A DNA stretch of 38,767 nt, taken from positions 1 through 38,767 of IMG/VR virus record IMGVR_UViG_3300017763_002481; one strand, 5' to 3'. Of this stretch, positions 1 through 7,554 are shown piece by piece. A program made the position numbers and the translations under genes. The notes beneath the pieces were generated by a model, which saw only the letters and a list, made by a program, of their open reading frames with translations, was not told the origin of the DNA and ran no database searches. This stretch comes from a virus. Each line of letters opens with the position of its first letter. Positions within the stretch are counted from its first letter, which is position 1.

Positions 1-882
1 ACCGAAGCAGAAGAGGACTTAGACGCATTGTGTAACGTTCTAAGCAACGATTTCGGTGTAAAGGTACATAGGCCTAACCTAAATGCTATGGACTTTACAG
101 CGAACGTTAGCAACGGCTTATGGAACACAGACCAATACGAAGCATACTGTCCACGTGATAGTGTTACTGTAATAGGTGACAAAATCATAGAAGGTGCTAT
201 GAGTTTGAGAGCTCGTTATCATGAAACATTCTTGTTTAGAGACTTATTTCAAGAGAAGATGATGAGTGGTGCTAATTGGTTACAGATGCCTAAGCCACGT
301 TTACAAGATGACTTATTTAGAATACAGCCAGGCAGAGACCCAAGTGTAAACAACAATGAACCTATATTAGACCCTGCTAACCTCATACGCATGGGTTATG
401 ATATACTGTACCTTATATCCAATACAGGCAATGAAATGGGTGCTAGGTGGTTACAGAACGCTCTAGGCCCTGAATTTAAAGTACACATGATGCATGACTT
501 ATACAGTTGGGCTCATGTTGACAGTACCATTATGCCACTAAGACCCGGACTAGTTATCCTTAATGCTAGTAGGGTTGATGCAGATAAGGTGCCTGCCATA
601 TACAAAGATTGGGATAAGATTTGGTACACAGAAGAGATGTGCGTAGGTCAACCATGCTTAGAAGATTATGCTCCAGCAAGTAGTTGGATTGGCATGAACG
701 TACTCAGCATAGATCCACAGCATGTATTAGTACCAAGTGATGAGATACCTTTAATGAAAGCAATGGAACAGAATGGCATAACACCAGTTCCAGTTCAAAT
801 GCGTCATATGAGAACACTAGCAGGTGGTCCACATTGTGTGAGCCAAGACTTAGTTAGAGAAGGCACACTTGAACAGTACTAA
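1..882 (+). CDS. Glycine amidinotransferase-like enzyme, 5'-truncated by window edge
   Basis: The frame is open from base 1, so the true start lies outside the window; the first possible internal start (TTG at 28) is probably not used. The C-terminal 293 residues follow the arginine:glycine amidinotransferase / inosamine-phosphate amidinotransferase family: a DILYLISNTGNEMGARWL segment, the catalytic histidine in HVDST (codon at 514), the NVLSID and VPSDEIP segments, and the catalytic cysteine in GGPHC (codon at 835). Family members move the amidino group of arginine to an amine through a covalent cysteine intermediate. The acceptor in this phage is unknown; glycine is only the family default. 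Family call is strong; substrate is open. Confidence 0.85.
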   Translation, partial: TEAEEDLDALCNVLSNDFGVKVHRPNLNAMDFTANVSNGLWNTDQYEAYCPRDSVTVIGDKIIEGAMSLRARYHETFLFRDLFQEKMMSGANWLQMPKPRLQDDLFRIQPGRDPSVNNNEPILDPANLIRMGYDILYLISNTGNEMGARWLQNALGPEFKVHMMHDLYSWAHVDSTIMPLRPGLVILNASRVDADKVPAIYKDWDKIWYTEEMCVGQPCLEDYAPASSWIGMNVLSIDPQHVLVPSDEIPLMKAMEQNGITPVPVQMRHMRTLAGGPHCVSQDLVREGTLEQY

Positions 883-884
883 AA

Positions 885-1052
885 ATGTTTAAATGTATAT
901 GCCATGCCGTTAAAGAACATGAAACGGATCGCTATCATCTCATAGGTACCAAGTGCGGTAAGTGTCTTTTACACCCTTTACCTAAGAAAAAGCATAAAAA
1001 GTTTAACAAAAAACACACTAAGTTATTAAAGAAACAGCGGAAAATAGCATAA
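885..1052 (+). CDS. Small cysteine-rich basic protein (55 aa), hypothetical
   Basis: ATG lies 2 bases after the amidinotransferase stop, so it is probably translationally coupled. The 55 residues start MFKCICHAVKEHE and carry a later CGKC pair, giving C4, C6, C24 and C27 plus histidines that could hold one zinc ion. The C-terminal half is very rich in lysine (KKKHKKF and similar), which suggests nucleic-acid binding. No family is recognised. A small zinc-ribbon-like nucleic-acid-binding protein is the best guess and is inference only. Confidence 0.55.
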   Translation: MFKCICHAVKEHETDRYHLIGTKCGKCLLHPLPKKKHKKFNKKHTKLLKKQRKIA

Positions 1053-1055
1053 ATA
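1048..1055 (+). promoter_or_regulatory. Candidate T4-type late promoter (CATAAATA)
   Basis: CATAAATA matches the T4 late-promoter octamer TATAAATA in 7 of 8 positions. Predicted start is about 1061, ahead of the phosphoesterase gene at 1096 and overlapping the sigma70-like promoter there. It also spans the stop codon of the small gene at 885, so a chance match is possible. Confidence 0.35.
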
Positions 1056-1060
1056 TTAGG

Positions 1061-1088
1061 TTGACTTAGCAACACATTTTGCTATAAT
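1061..1088 (+). promoter_or_regulatory. Sigma70-like promoter, leaderless arrangement
   Basis: TTGACT (1061-1066), 16-base spacer, TATAAT (1083-1088). The predicted transcription start is about 1095, one base before the ATG at 1096, so the transcript would have essentially no 5' leader. The -35 box is preceded by GG, as in other promoters of this window. Confidence 0.75.
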
Positions 1089-1095
1089 ATACAGT

Positions 1096-1836
1096 ATGAG
1101 TAACGGATTTCTAGTAGTAGGTGACATTCATAATGAAGTCACAATGATGCAACAGGCAGTAGATTTTGCTACGGCGGCAGACCTACGTTTGGTGTTTGTG
1201 GGCGACTTGGTAGACTATGGACCAGAGCCATTAGCAACTATTGAACTTGCAAATAAATTAGCAGACACTACTGATACCGTTTTCATTGAAGGCAACCATG
1301 ATAACAAAGTTGCTAGATTCTTAAAAGGTAACGACATAACTATATCACATGGTATGCACATTACTGTAAATTTACTTAAAGAAGACAAACAAGCAGGTGA
1401 GATGTTTAACAATGTCTACAGTAAAATGCTTTCATTCTTTAGAGTAAACAATACTGTAATGGCACACGGTGGTGTACATGGTGACTTTTGGACTGGTGAT
1501 ACAGAAAGTAAAAATGTTAAGTCTACATTCTTGTATGGACAAGTAGATAGAGAAGCAGGGTTCATAGAACGCAATGGCATGAACTATCCTCACAGAGTAT
1601 ACGGATGGACTGATCTTATTCCAAAAGACCACAGGGTTATAGTTGGACATGACAGAAGTCCGTTTGAGCCAATACCTCAATTTGATTCTAACATAAACGA
1701 AATTGTGTTTAGAACCAATGAACTAGGTGGCGAAGTAGTGTTTACAGACACTGGTGCTGGTAAGGGTGGATTTGTATCAGGTGTTATTTTAGACCCTTTA
1801 GGAGCAGTACTTGACACCACAACGTTCAAAAACTAG
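1096..1836 (+). CDS. Metallophosphoesterase (calcineurin-like / Ser-Thr phosphatase family)
   Basis: The 246-residue protein carries the metallophosphoesterase metal-binding motifs in order: GDIHNE near residue 9, GDLVDYG near 36, GNHDN near 66, an AHGGVHGD segment near 123 and GHD near 184. These bind the two-metal centre that hydrolyses phosphate esters; phage relatives include lambda-type protein phosphatase and diadenosine-tetraphosphatase-like enzymes. The first motif begins only 8 residues after the M at 1096, which fixes that start even though no Shine-Dalgarno sequence precedes it. A sigma70-like promoter ends 7 bases upstream. Substrate cannot be told from sequence. Confidence 0.85.
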   Translation: MSNGFLVVGDIHNEVTMMQQAVDFATAADLRLVFVGDLVDYGPEPLATIELANKLADTTDTVFIEGNHDNKVARFLKGNDITISHGMHITVNLLKEDKQAGEMFNNVYSKMLSFFRVNNTVMAHGGVHGDFWTGDTESKNVKSTFLYGQVDREAGFIERNGMNYPHRVYGWTDLIPKDHRVIVGHDRSPFEPIPQFDSNINEIVFRTNELGGEVVFTDTGAGKGGFVSGVILDPLGAVLDTTTFKN

Positions 1837-1867
1837 CCTTTTTTCAGACGTGAGCAAATTAAAACCC

Positions 1868-1875
1868 AATAAATA
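1868..1875 (+). promoter_or_regulatory. Candidate T4-type late promoter (AATAAATA)
   Basis: AATAAATA matches the late octamer in 7 of 8 positions. Predicted start is about 1881, giving a 29-base leader with a GGAGA ribosome site (1899-1903) ahead of the ATG at 1910. It lies in the only gap of this stretch, which favours a real element. Confidence 0.5.
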
Positions 1876-1909
1876 TATCAGTAACATTTTAAATAAATGG
1901 AGAAATAAA

Positions 1910-2221
1910 ATGGCAAAGAAAGATAAAGTTGAAGCAACTACAGAAGAAGTTGTTGATAACGCAGTTGATACCGGTGCTGGCGAAACTGAATTCACTGGTG
2001 AACAAGGTGCACCAGAAAGTATTTCATTAGTAGATTTAGACCGAATCGCACAAATTATCGATTTAGCATCTAGCAGAGGTGCATTCAGAGGTAACGAACT
2101 AGCATTTGTTGGTAACCTATATAACAAATTGTTTAACTTTTTGAGTACTGTAAAGGCTCAACAAGAAGCAAACGCAGAAACAGAAGGTGAAGAATCACCT
2201 CAGGAAACTGCAGGAGAATAG
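1910..2221 (+). CDS. Conserved marine T4-like phage protein (103 aa), function unknown
   Basis: A longer reading from 1811 would overlap the phosphoesterase; the ATG at 1910 has a GGAGA ribosome site and matches the low-complexity acidic N-terminus, so it is preferred. After an acidic tail (residues about 1-35) there is an ordered, mostly helical block containing DLDRIAQIIDLASSRGAF and ELAFVGNLYNKLFNFL, followed by a second acidic tail rich in E and Q. I recall similar SRGAFR...ELxxVGxLY blocks in marine T4-like phages, where they are unassigned. Probably a small late structural or assembly protein; unproven. Confidence 0.75.
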   Translation: MAKKDKVEATTEEVVDNAVDTGAGETEFTGEQGAPESISLVDLDRIAQIIDLASSRGAFRGNELAFVGNLYNKLFNFLSTVKAQQEANAETEGEESPQETAGE

Positions 2222-2222
2222 T

Positions 2223-2840
2223 ATGGCACAATTATTAAAACACGTGGGCTTATATGGTGAAAAACCATGCGTAATAGTTTTTAGAGAACTACCAGAAGAG
2301 CCAGAAAATGCATTGATTTGCATTAGCAATAGTCTTGAAGGACAATTACATGATGACGTTATGTCAGTAGTTGACAGTCAAGAAGGACAAGAGTCTAACA
2401 GCATCAGCGACGTTCTATTTAGACGTAGACTTAGCGACGGTGAGAACATGTTAGAAGCATTACATAGTAGAAAGAAACTTACTAAAGTTCCTGTCAACAT
2501 GGTAACTCTTACTCCTTTACCGAACCAATCTGTACCTTTAGAAGAAGTAAATAAAGAATTAAAGCAGATTGAAAATGGTAGCAACCCTGCACTTAAAACT
2601 GAAACAGATCCGCAAGTATTAGAATCAACAACTACTACTGCTGATATGTTAGGTGAGTCTGTACCAGAAGGTGAAGACAAAGACGCAGTTGCTAGAAATC
2701 TTTTAACTCAAGCAGAATTGTTAGAAGAAGATGCAAAAGCCATTATGGCTGATGCAGAAGCCAAGAAAGCAGAAGCATATAACATTGCTCCTGAATTGGC
2801 ACCAAAAAAAGGTCCTGGCAGACCAAAGAAAGTAGTTTAA
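2223..2840 (+). CDS. Conserved phage protein (205 aa) with AT-hook-like C-terminus
   Basis: ATG at 2223 starts 1 base after the previous stop and has an AGGAGA site (2212-2217); the longer frame from 2187 would overlap the gene before. The N-terminal ~100 residues look globular (KPCVIVFRELPEEPENALICIS; ENMLEAL). Residues about 150-195 form an alanine/glutamate-rich helix, likely coiled coil (LLTQAELLEEDAKAIMADAEAKKAEA). The end, KKGPGRPKKVV, has the PGRPKK core of an AT-hook, which binds the minor groove of AT-rich DNA. Function unknown; DNA contact through the tail is inference. Confidence 0.75.
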   Translation: MAQLLKHVGLYGEKPCVIVFRELPEEPENALICISNSLEGQLHDDVMSVVDSQEGQESNSISDVLFRRRLSDGENMLEALHSRKKLTKVPVNMVTLTPLPNQSVPLEEVNKELKQIENGSNPALKTETDPQVLESTTTTADMLGESVPEGEDKDAVARNLLTQAELLEEDAKAIMADAEAKKAEAYNIAPELAPKKGPGRPKKVV

Positions 2841-2876
2841 ATACTACAACAAACATTTAACTCGGTAGGAGAAAGG

Positions 2877-3203
2877 GTGTCGAAACACGACGTTAAGATT
2901 TTGTTGGTTGCAAAACACAGCAAAAATAAAAAGTTTGAGTCATTACTTAAGGAGGTCTTCCCCAGTGAAGTTCCAGTTGAAATGATAGATAACATACTAA
3001 TAGATTTTGTAGACGGCACACAGGCTAAGATGGATCATAGCGAACTCAAACATCCTTTGCCAACAGCACCCAATAAGACATGGGCCGCTTTGATCCAAGC
3101 CTTTACTAACGTAAAGCAAATAACTATCGTAGTTGATGTAAACAAAGTAGAATCTACAGTAGGTGGAGAAGTATCTAACTTGCTAGATAAACATTTTAAA
3201 TGA
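2877..3203 (+). CDS. Hypothetical protein (108 aa), GTG start
   Basis: The GTG at 2877 follows an AGGAG site (2867-2871) at a good distance; no ATG lies nearby in frame, so GTG is the likely start. The protein alternates strands and helices (DVKILLVAKHSKNKKFESLLKEVFP; KQITIVVDVNKVE). No known motif is visible. Its stop overlaps the next start in an ATGA arrangement, so it is coupled to the dehydrogenase gene. Confidence 0.65.
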   Translation: MSKHDVKILLVAKHSKNKKFESLLKEVFPSEVPVEMIDNILIDFVDGTQAKMDHSELKHPLPTAPNKTWAALIQAFTNVKQITIVVDVNKVESTVGGEVSNLLDKHFK

Positions 3204-3856
3204 AAATAGCAATTACTGGTCATTCAAGTGGTTTAGGTCAAGAGCTAGATGCAATTATTGATCTAACTATGAACTGTACCATTAGAGGTTACAGTAAGAG
3301 CAATGGCTGGAACATCGCAGAAGACGATGGTGAAAAAGTTATTGCTGATATATTAGATTTCAATCCAGACGTTGTGTTCAACAACGCATACTATCCAGGT
3401 ATACAAAACAGAATACTAGACAGGTTGTATAATGAATGGTCCGGTGAGGACAAAGTCATTATCAACACTGGTAGTATCAGTGGGTACCTGGGTGCAATCA
3501 TAGGTGAAGAACCAGACTATGTAAAAGACAAAAGAGCATTAGCAGAGTATTGCATACTGAACAGTTTTAACTATAAGGTAAACAATAGATGCAGAATACA
3601 ATGTATTAGTTTTGGCTTCATAGATACACCATTACTTAACCTATCAAAGGATGATAATACACCAAACATGATTCCAATCAACGAGGCGGCCTTCTTAATG
3701 CTAGATACAGCACTAAAAGAAAAGCCATATTTGATACCAGAAATGGTAGTAAATCCCATCCAAGAAGACGATGTTATGCTCAAATACTACAAAATAGCCA
3801 CAAAAAACATGCTAAAACACGTTGCTAGAAGCAATAGACACTTAAAATCTAAGTAA
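3200..3856 (+). CDS. Short-chain dehydrogenase/reductase (SDR) family protein
   Basis: Shows the SDR pattern: dinucleotide-binding TGHSSGLG near residue 7, an NNAYY segment near 61 in the place of the NNAG motif, the catalytic serine in NTGSISG near 93, and a YVKDK (YxxxK) active site near 110, followed by a GFIDTPLL segment. At 218 residues it is slightly short for an SDR. Family members use NAD(P)H to reduce or oxidise alcohols, ketones and sugars; the substrate here is unknown. Start overlaps the previous stop (ATGA). Such genes are recurrent in marine T4-like phages. Confidence 0.8.
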   Translation: MKIAITGHSSGLGQELDAIIDLTMNCTIRGYSKSNGWNIAEDDGEKVIADILDFNPDVVFNNAYYPGIQNRILDRLYNEWSGEDKVIINTGSISGYLGAIIGEEPDYVKDKRALAEYCILNSFNYKVNNRCRIQCISFGFIDTPLLNLSKDDNTPNMIPINEAAFLMLDTALKEKPYLIPEMVVNPIQEDDVMLKYYKIATKNMLKHVARSNRHLKSK

Positions 3857-3906
3857 AATCAAGCACTTACAGTCCTAAAATTTACCACTTTTTATGGTTA
3901 AAAAGG

Positions 3907-3935
3907 TTGACCTGACCACCGTATTTTGCTATAAT
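3907..3935 (+). promoter_or_regulatory. Sigma70-like promoter with GGTTGACC -35 box
   Basis: TTGACC (3907-3912), 17-base spacer, TATAAT (3930-3935). Predicted start is about 3942, giving a 25-base leader with an AGGTAGGA ribosome site before the ATG at 3967. The A-run plus GGTTGACCT around -35 recurs at 32601 and 33223. Confidence 0.8.
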
Positions 3936-3966
3936 ATGTACATAATTTAAATAAAAGGTAGGACTT

Positions 3967-4386
3967 ATGATATTAGATAACGAAGTAAAAATTGCAGGTG
4001 AGACAGTTCGCAAGGAACGTTTTGGTAAGGCATCTATAAACGATGATAACAAAACATTTACTGGTGATGTTCTTTATACCTCACAGAAAGGTAACGACTT
4101 TTCAAGTAGCATTGAAGAGAAGTTTGAAGATACTGCTCAGGTAGACGGACTTACAGTTTGGAAGTCAAACGGTGAAGTTCCTTTTACAGACATGCTGTTG
4201 GACTTTGTTCAGATTGGTGCTATCACTCTTGAACAGGCTGAGTTCTCAACATTGCAGAAGCAGAAAGATCAATCTGCATCGTTGGACACTTTGTTCAGAC
4301 ACACAGATGGTAATATTTATTTAGGCGAAGATGCTCTTGCTTATAGAGATGAGCGTCTTGCAAAAATTGAAAAGGAGACAGTATAA
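3967..4386 (+). CDS. Hypothetical protein (139 aa), first gene of a sigma70 unit
   Basis: Well supported as a gene: clear promoter, ribosome site and coupling to the next gene through TAATG. No recognised domain. The N-terminal part reads as beta-rich (VKIAGETVRKERFGKASINDDNKTF), the rest as mixed helix, with an acidic C-terminus. Its promoter suggests early expression, and its position heads a co-transcribed group with the next three genes. Function unknown. Confidence 0.7.
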   Translation: MILDNEVKIAGETVRKERFGKASINDDNKTFTGDVLYTSQKGNDFSSSIEEKFEDTAQVDGLTVWKSNGEVPFTDMLLDFVQIGAITLEQAEFSTLQKQKDQSASLDTLFRHTDGNIYLGEDALAYRDERLAKIEKETV

Positions 4387-4709
4387 TGTTGACAGCAGAA
4401 ATTCATAACGAAGCGGTACAGAATGCCGCACAGGCAACTCAAAACTACATTGACACTAACGGTGAACATCCGTTCAATTGTGGATTTGCTTGGGTATCAA
4501 TAGGTGTTAAAGGTAACACCAAAATAGGCAAGAGTTTTATTGCTCAAGGCTTTAACAAAAGTTACACTGGAGGATATCAAATTTGGAATCCAAGTGGTAA
4601 CTATACTCAAGACATGAGTGCAAAGATGGCAGGCTGTGAAGCATACGTTGAGACTGTAGAAAGTTACTTGCCAGAAGTTAAACTGTATGCAAGTTCGAGG
4701 TTAGACTAA
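4386..4709 (+). CDS. Hypothetical protein (107 aa)
   Basis: Coupled on both sides by TAATG overlaps. The sequence contains EHPFNCGFAWVSI, repeated lysine/glycine blocks and GGYQIWNPSG, with an AYVETV helix near the end. The aromatic- and glycine-rich middle looks like a small beta-sheet fold. I recall similar proteins as unassigned conserved genes in marine T4-like phages. No catalytic motif is seen. Confidence 0.7.
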   Translation: MLTAEIHNEAVQNAAQATQNYIDTNGEHPFNCGFAWVSIGVKGNTKIGKSFIAQGFNKSYTGGYQIWNPSGNYTQDMSAKMAGCEAYVETVESYLPEVKLYASSRLD

Positions 4710-5329
4710 TGCCAAAAAAGTATATCATTACTGACATTGATGGTGTTGTATTAGACTGGGAAGAAGGCTTCTCAGTTTGGATGGAACATCATGGACACCA
4801 ACTAGTTGAAGGTTATCAGTTCAAATACAACATTGGTGAAAGGTATGGTATGCCTTATGAGGCTGGTAGCAAATTGGTTAAGCAATTTAATGAGAGTGCC
4901 GCAATTGGTTTTCTCCCTCCACTTAGAGATGCACAATACTATGTAAAAGTATTACACGAAAAGCATCAATATAAGTTTGTTGCTCTAACTAGTTTAAGTC
5001 TAGATCCTTATGCTAAGGAACTAAGAACTAGAAATCTTAAGAAACTAATGGGCGAAGCATTCGAAGAAGTAATTTGTCTAGACACTGGTGCAGATAAAGA
5101 TGAGGATCTTGAGGCACTAGCAAAAGTTAAGAAGTACCAAGGTGCTTGGTGGATTGAAGACAAGCCTGAGAATTTACTTGCTGGTACTAAGCAAGGGTTC
5201 AGAGGTATACTAATGGAGCATGGACATAACATGCACAAAAAAGTCGATGGATTTGTTGCCAAAAGTTGGGACGATATCTATCAACATGTTATTGCAGAGG
5301 ATAAAGGAACTGTAAAGTATGAGCGATAA
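4709..5329 (+). CDS. HAD-superfamily hydrolase/nucleotidase-like
   Basis: HAD motif I is plain: DIDGVVLDW, with the nucleophile D9 and the acid/base D11. A motif II threonine or serine sits in VALTSLSLD, and the late WIEDKPENLLAG provides the motif IV acidic residues near 151. The order and size (206 aa) fit small HAD phosphatases such as 5'(3')-deoxyribonucleotidases, which dephosphorylate nucleotides and would fit a phage that recycles nucleotide pools. The exact substrate is not readable. TAATG coupling to the gene before; 11-base overlap with the gene after. Confidence 0.8.
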   Translation: MPKKYIITDIDGVVLDWEEGFSVWMEHHGHQLVEGYQFKYNIGERYGMPYEAGSKLVKQFNESAAIGFLPPLRDAQYYVKVLHEKHQYKFVALTSLSLDPYAKELRTRNLKKLMGEAFEEVICLDTGADKDEDLEALAKVKKYQGAWWIEDKPENLLAGTKQGFRGILMEHGHNMHKKVDGFVAKSWDDIYQHVIAEDKGTVKYER

Positions 5330-6035
5330 AATGACTTTTACCGCACGTGAATTGATTGCAATGTCAGTTGCAGTTGATCGCTATGTTGGAGGTTATGTTA
5401 AAAGGCATGAGACTGATAGGGAACATCCTATTCGTCATATGACTAACTTTAGTTACTTAATGGGTCTTGCTAAGAAGCAACCTAATGCTAAAGATATTGA
5501 AGTCCTAGACGAAGACTACATAACTGCTGACCAAATCATTGAGTACTTTGAAGGCTTGATCTTCAAAGCAATGGAACGTAATCTTAGCGAATACGAAGAG
5601 AAGATTACTGAGATTATCCGAGCAGATAATTTGAATGTTAGAGGCGGAGATAATAGAATTCCTATTGTTCCTAGCCTGCCTAATGTGTTCCGTAACAACC
5701 AAAAGCATGATGTATGGGGCGATGAAGAACGTTCTTTGCGTAAGATATCTGACTATGTTGGTACTATTAAGACTCGTGGAGACTTTGTAGGTACTGTAAA
5801 GCACGTTAGAGAAATGCGTAGGACTAACAGTTTATTGGTTGCAATTCTCACAGAAGATAACAATATTATCAAGTTCTTCTATGATTTATTCCGCGATAAT
5901 ACTATCAAAGACACTCTAAAAGTAGGTAATACTGTTACATTTAGTGGTTATGTTAAGTCACATGACGTATCTAAGTTTAGCAAGTGTAAGGAGACCTTCT
6001 TAAATAGAGTCAGTATCGACAAAGAAGATAAATAG
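5319..6035 (+). CDS. Hypothetical protein (238 aa), possible OB-fold C-terminus
   Basis: Starts inside the end of the HAD gene with an AAGGA site 10 bases upstream; an ATG at 5331 is a weaker alternative. The N-terminal half is helical (ARELIAMSVAVDRYVGGYV; ADQIIEYFEGLIFKAMER). Residues about 150-235 alternate short strands (YVGTIKTRGDFVGTVKHV; SLLVAILTEDNNIIKFFY; GNTVTFSGYVKSH), a pattern like an OB fold, which often binds single-stranded nucleic acid. That is inference; no function is assigned. Confidence 0.65.
   Translation: MSDKMTFTARELIAMSVAVDRYVGGYVKRHETDREHPIRHMTNFSYLMGLAKKQPNAKDIEVLDEDYITADQIIEYFEGLIFKAMERNLSEYEEKITEIIRADNLNVRGGDNRIPIVPSLPNVFRNNQKHDVWGDEERSLRKISDYVGTIKTRGDFVGTVKHVREMRRTNSLLVAILTEDNNIIKFFYDLFRDNTIKDTLKVGNTVTFSGYVKSHDVSKFSKCKETFLNRVSIDKEDK
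6027..6034 (+). promoter_or_regulatory. Candidate T4-type late promoter (GATAAATA)
   Basis: GATAAATA matches the late octamer in 7 of 8 positions, with a predicted start at about 6040 and a ~63-base leader to the fibre-like gene at 6103. Late timing suits a structural gene. It overlaps the stop codon of the preceding gene. Confidence 0.5.
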
Positions 6036-6102
6036 TAATACAACTTAGAACTAGTCTTTAAGACTAGACAGTATTTAAATACTGAATCGGAGTATATTAC
6101 AT

Positions 6103-7554
6103 ATGGCAGTCTTTATGAATGCCAAAGGTACATCTAATACCGAATTTATGTTTGGTAAACGTGGTGGTAAAATCTTTGGTGGAACATCGACTCCAAGCGG
6201 TGCGGCAGTAGGTGACTTGTGGTTTGATAAGTCAAATAGTGCTCTTAAACTTGCTGGTGGGTCACCCGGATCAATTACATGGTCGAACTTAACCGTTCAA
6301 GGCGGTTCAATCAGTGCGGCTGATTTAGATGTATCAGGTAACTTAACTGTCAGTGGTACAACAACTACTCTTAACACTCAAACTCTTAACGTAGAAGATA
6401 ACATTATTGTATTAAACAGCGGCTTTACTGGTGCTGATAATATTGTTGATGCTGGGTTTGAAGTTGAAAGAGGAGATGAAACCAACGTAACATTCCTATG
6501 GGACGAGTCAGAAGGTGAATGGACATTAGGTGCTGAAGTACTTAATGCTGGTGCCTTTATTGGTAACTTAACAGGTGATGTAACAGGTAATGTACAACCG
6601 AACGGCGGACCTAATAGTGTAACTGCTAATACTTTAACTGCTAGTGCAACACTAAACGTTACAGGAGCAACTATAACAGGTCTTAGTACATCAAGTGTAA
6701 GCGAAGGTTCCAATCAGTATTACACAGACGAACGTGTAGATGACAGAGTAAATACTCTTATCCAAGGTGGTAATGGTATTACATCTACATACGATGATAG
6801 TGCTGGTACACTAACACTCAGCAGAGACGCAGACTTAGAAGTAAGTGATTTTGTTGATGCGGCCTATATGGCTACTGGTGAAACTTGGGCAGATGACGAT
6901 AGTACATTTGCTACAACGGCCGCTATTGCAGATAGAATTGATGTACAAATAGCCGCAAGTGATAGTGCTGTACACATTACAGGCAACGAAATTATTACAG
7001 GTAGCAAAACAATTAGTGGTGCTACACTAACTCTTACTGCAAACAGCACGTTAGACGTAAGCAACGCAACTGTAACAGGTGCTAACAGCGACAGCATTAG
7101 CGAAGGTTCAACTAACTTATACTATAGTAATCCTAGAGCTAGAGCGGCAATCACTGTAACAGATAACTCAACTGCTGGTGATGAACTTAGTTATAATAAT
7201 TCAACTGGTGTTATTAGTTGGGCAGGTGCTAGTTCAAGTACAACTAATGTAGAAAAAGTTACTGCATTATCGTTTGGGCAACTAACAGACTACGGTGCTA
7301 TATCAGGTAGTACAACACTTACAAGCGACTTTGGTAACGTAGCATCAGCGAACCTTACATACAGCGACACAGGGTTTATATTTAAAGACTCAGGCTTACC
7401 ACAACTACCTAGTTATCTAGTTTCAACATTACCTAGTGGTGTTAGTGCAGGTGACTTAGCACTATGTACAAACGAAAATGGTGGTGCAACTGTAGTATTC
7501 TTTGATGGTAGTAACTGGCGTAGAATGTCCGATAGGGCAGTAGCAAGTAGTTAA
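6103..7554 (+). CDS. Tail-fibre-like virion structural protein
   Basis: A 483-residue repetitive beta-rich protein. The N-terminal ~60 residues (FMFGKRGGKIFGGTSTP; GDLWFDKSNSALKLAGG) resemble virion-attachment heads of marine phage fibres. The middle carries DVSGNLTVSGTTTTLNTQTLNVEDN, typical of phage appendage proteins, and two copies of a repeat centred on YYTDERVDDRV and LYYSNPRARAAI. Threonine, serine and glycine dominate. It probably forms part of a trimeric fibre or baseplate appendage that contacts the host. No chaperone or peptidase domain is seen at the C-terminus. Its stop codon shares TTAA with the convergent oxygenase gene. Confidence 0.8.
   Translation: MAVFMNAKGTSNTEFMFGKRGGKIFGGTSTPSGAAVGDLWFDKSNSALKLAGGSPGSITWSNLTVQGGSISAADLDVSGNLTVSGTTTTLNTQTLNVEDNIIVLNSGFTGADNIVDAGFEVERGDETNVTFLWDESEGEWTLGAEVLNAGAFIGNLTGDVTGNVQPNGGPNSVTANTLTASATLNVTGATITGLSTSSVSEGSNQYYTDERVDDRVNTLIQGGNGITSTYDDSAGTLTLSRDADLEVSDFVDAAYMATGETWADDDSTFATTAAIADRIDVQIAASDSAVHITGNEIITGSKTISGATLTLTANSTLDVSNATVTGANSDSISEGSTNLYYSNPRARAAITVTDNSTAGDELSYNNSTGVISWAGASSSTTNVEKVTALSFGQLTDYGAISGSTTLTSDFGNVASANLTYSDTGFIFKDSGLPQLPSYLVSTLPSGVSAGDLALCTNENGGATVVFFDGSNWRRMSDRAVASS

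Noticed and set aside
1-882. Amidinotransferase as an enzyme making an archaeosine-like base
   Set aside because: The pathway here gives a carboxylate, not the amine needed as acceptor, and the gene is 13 kb from dpdA; no support beyond co-occurrence.
1432-1680. Minus-strand open frames under plus-strand genes, here and elsewhere
   Set aside because: They lack ribosome sites and recognisable protein features and mirror codon bias of the real genes on the other strand.
1811-1909. Longer start for the 103-aa gene at 1910
   Set aside because: It would run through the end of the phosphoesterase gene and lacks a ribosome site.
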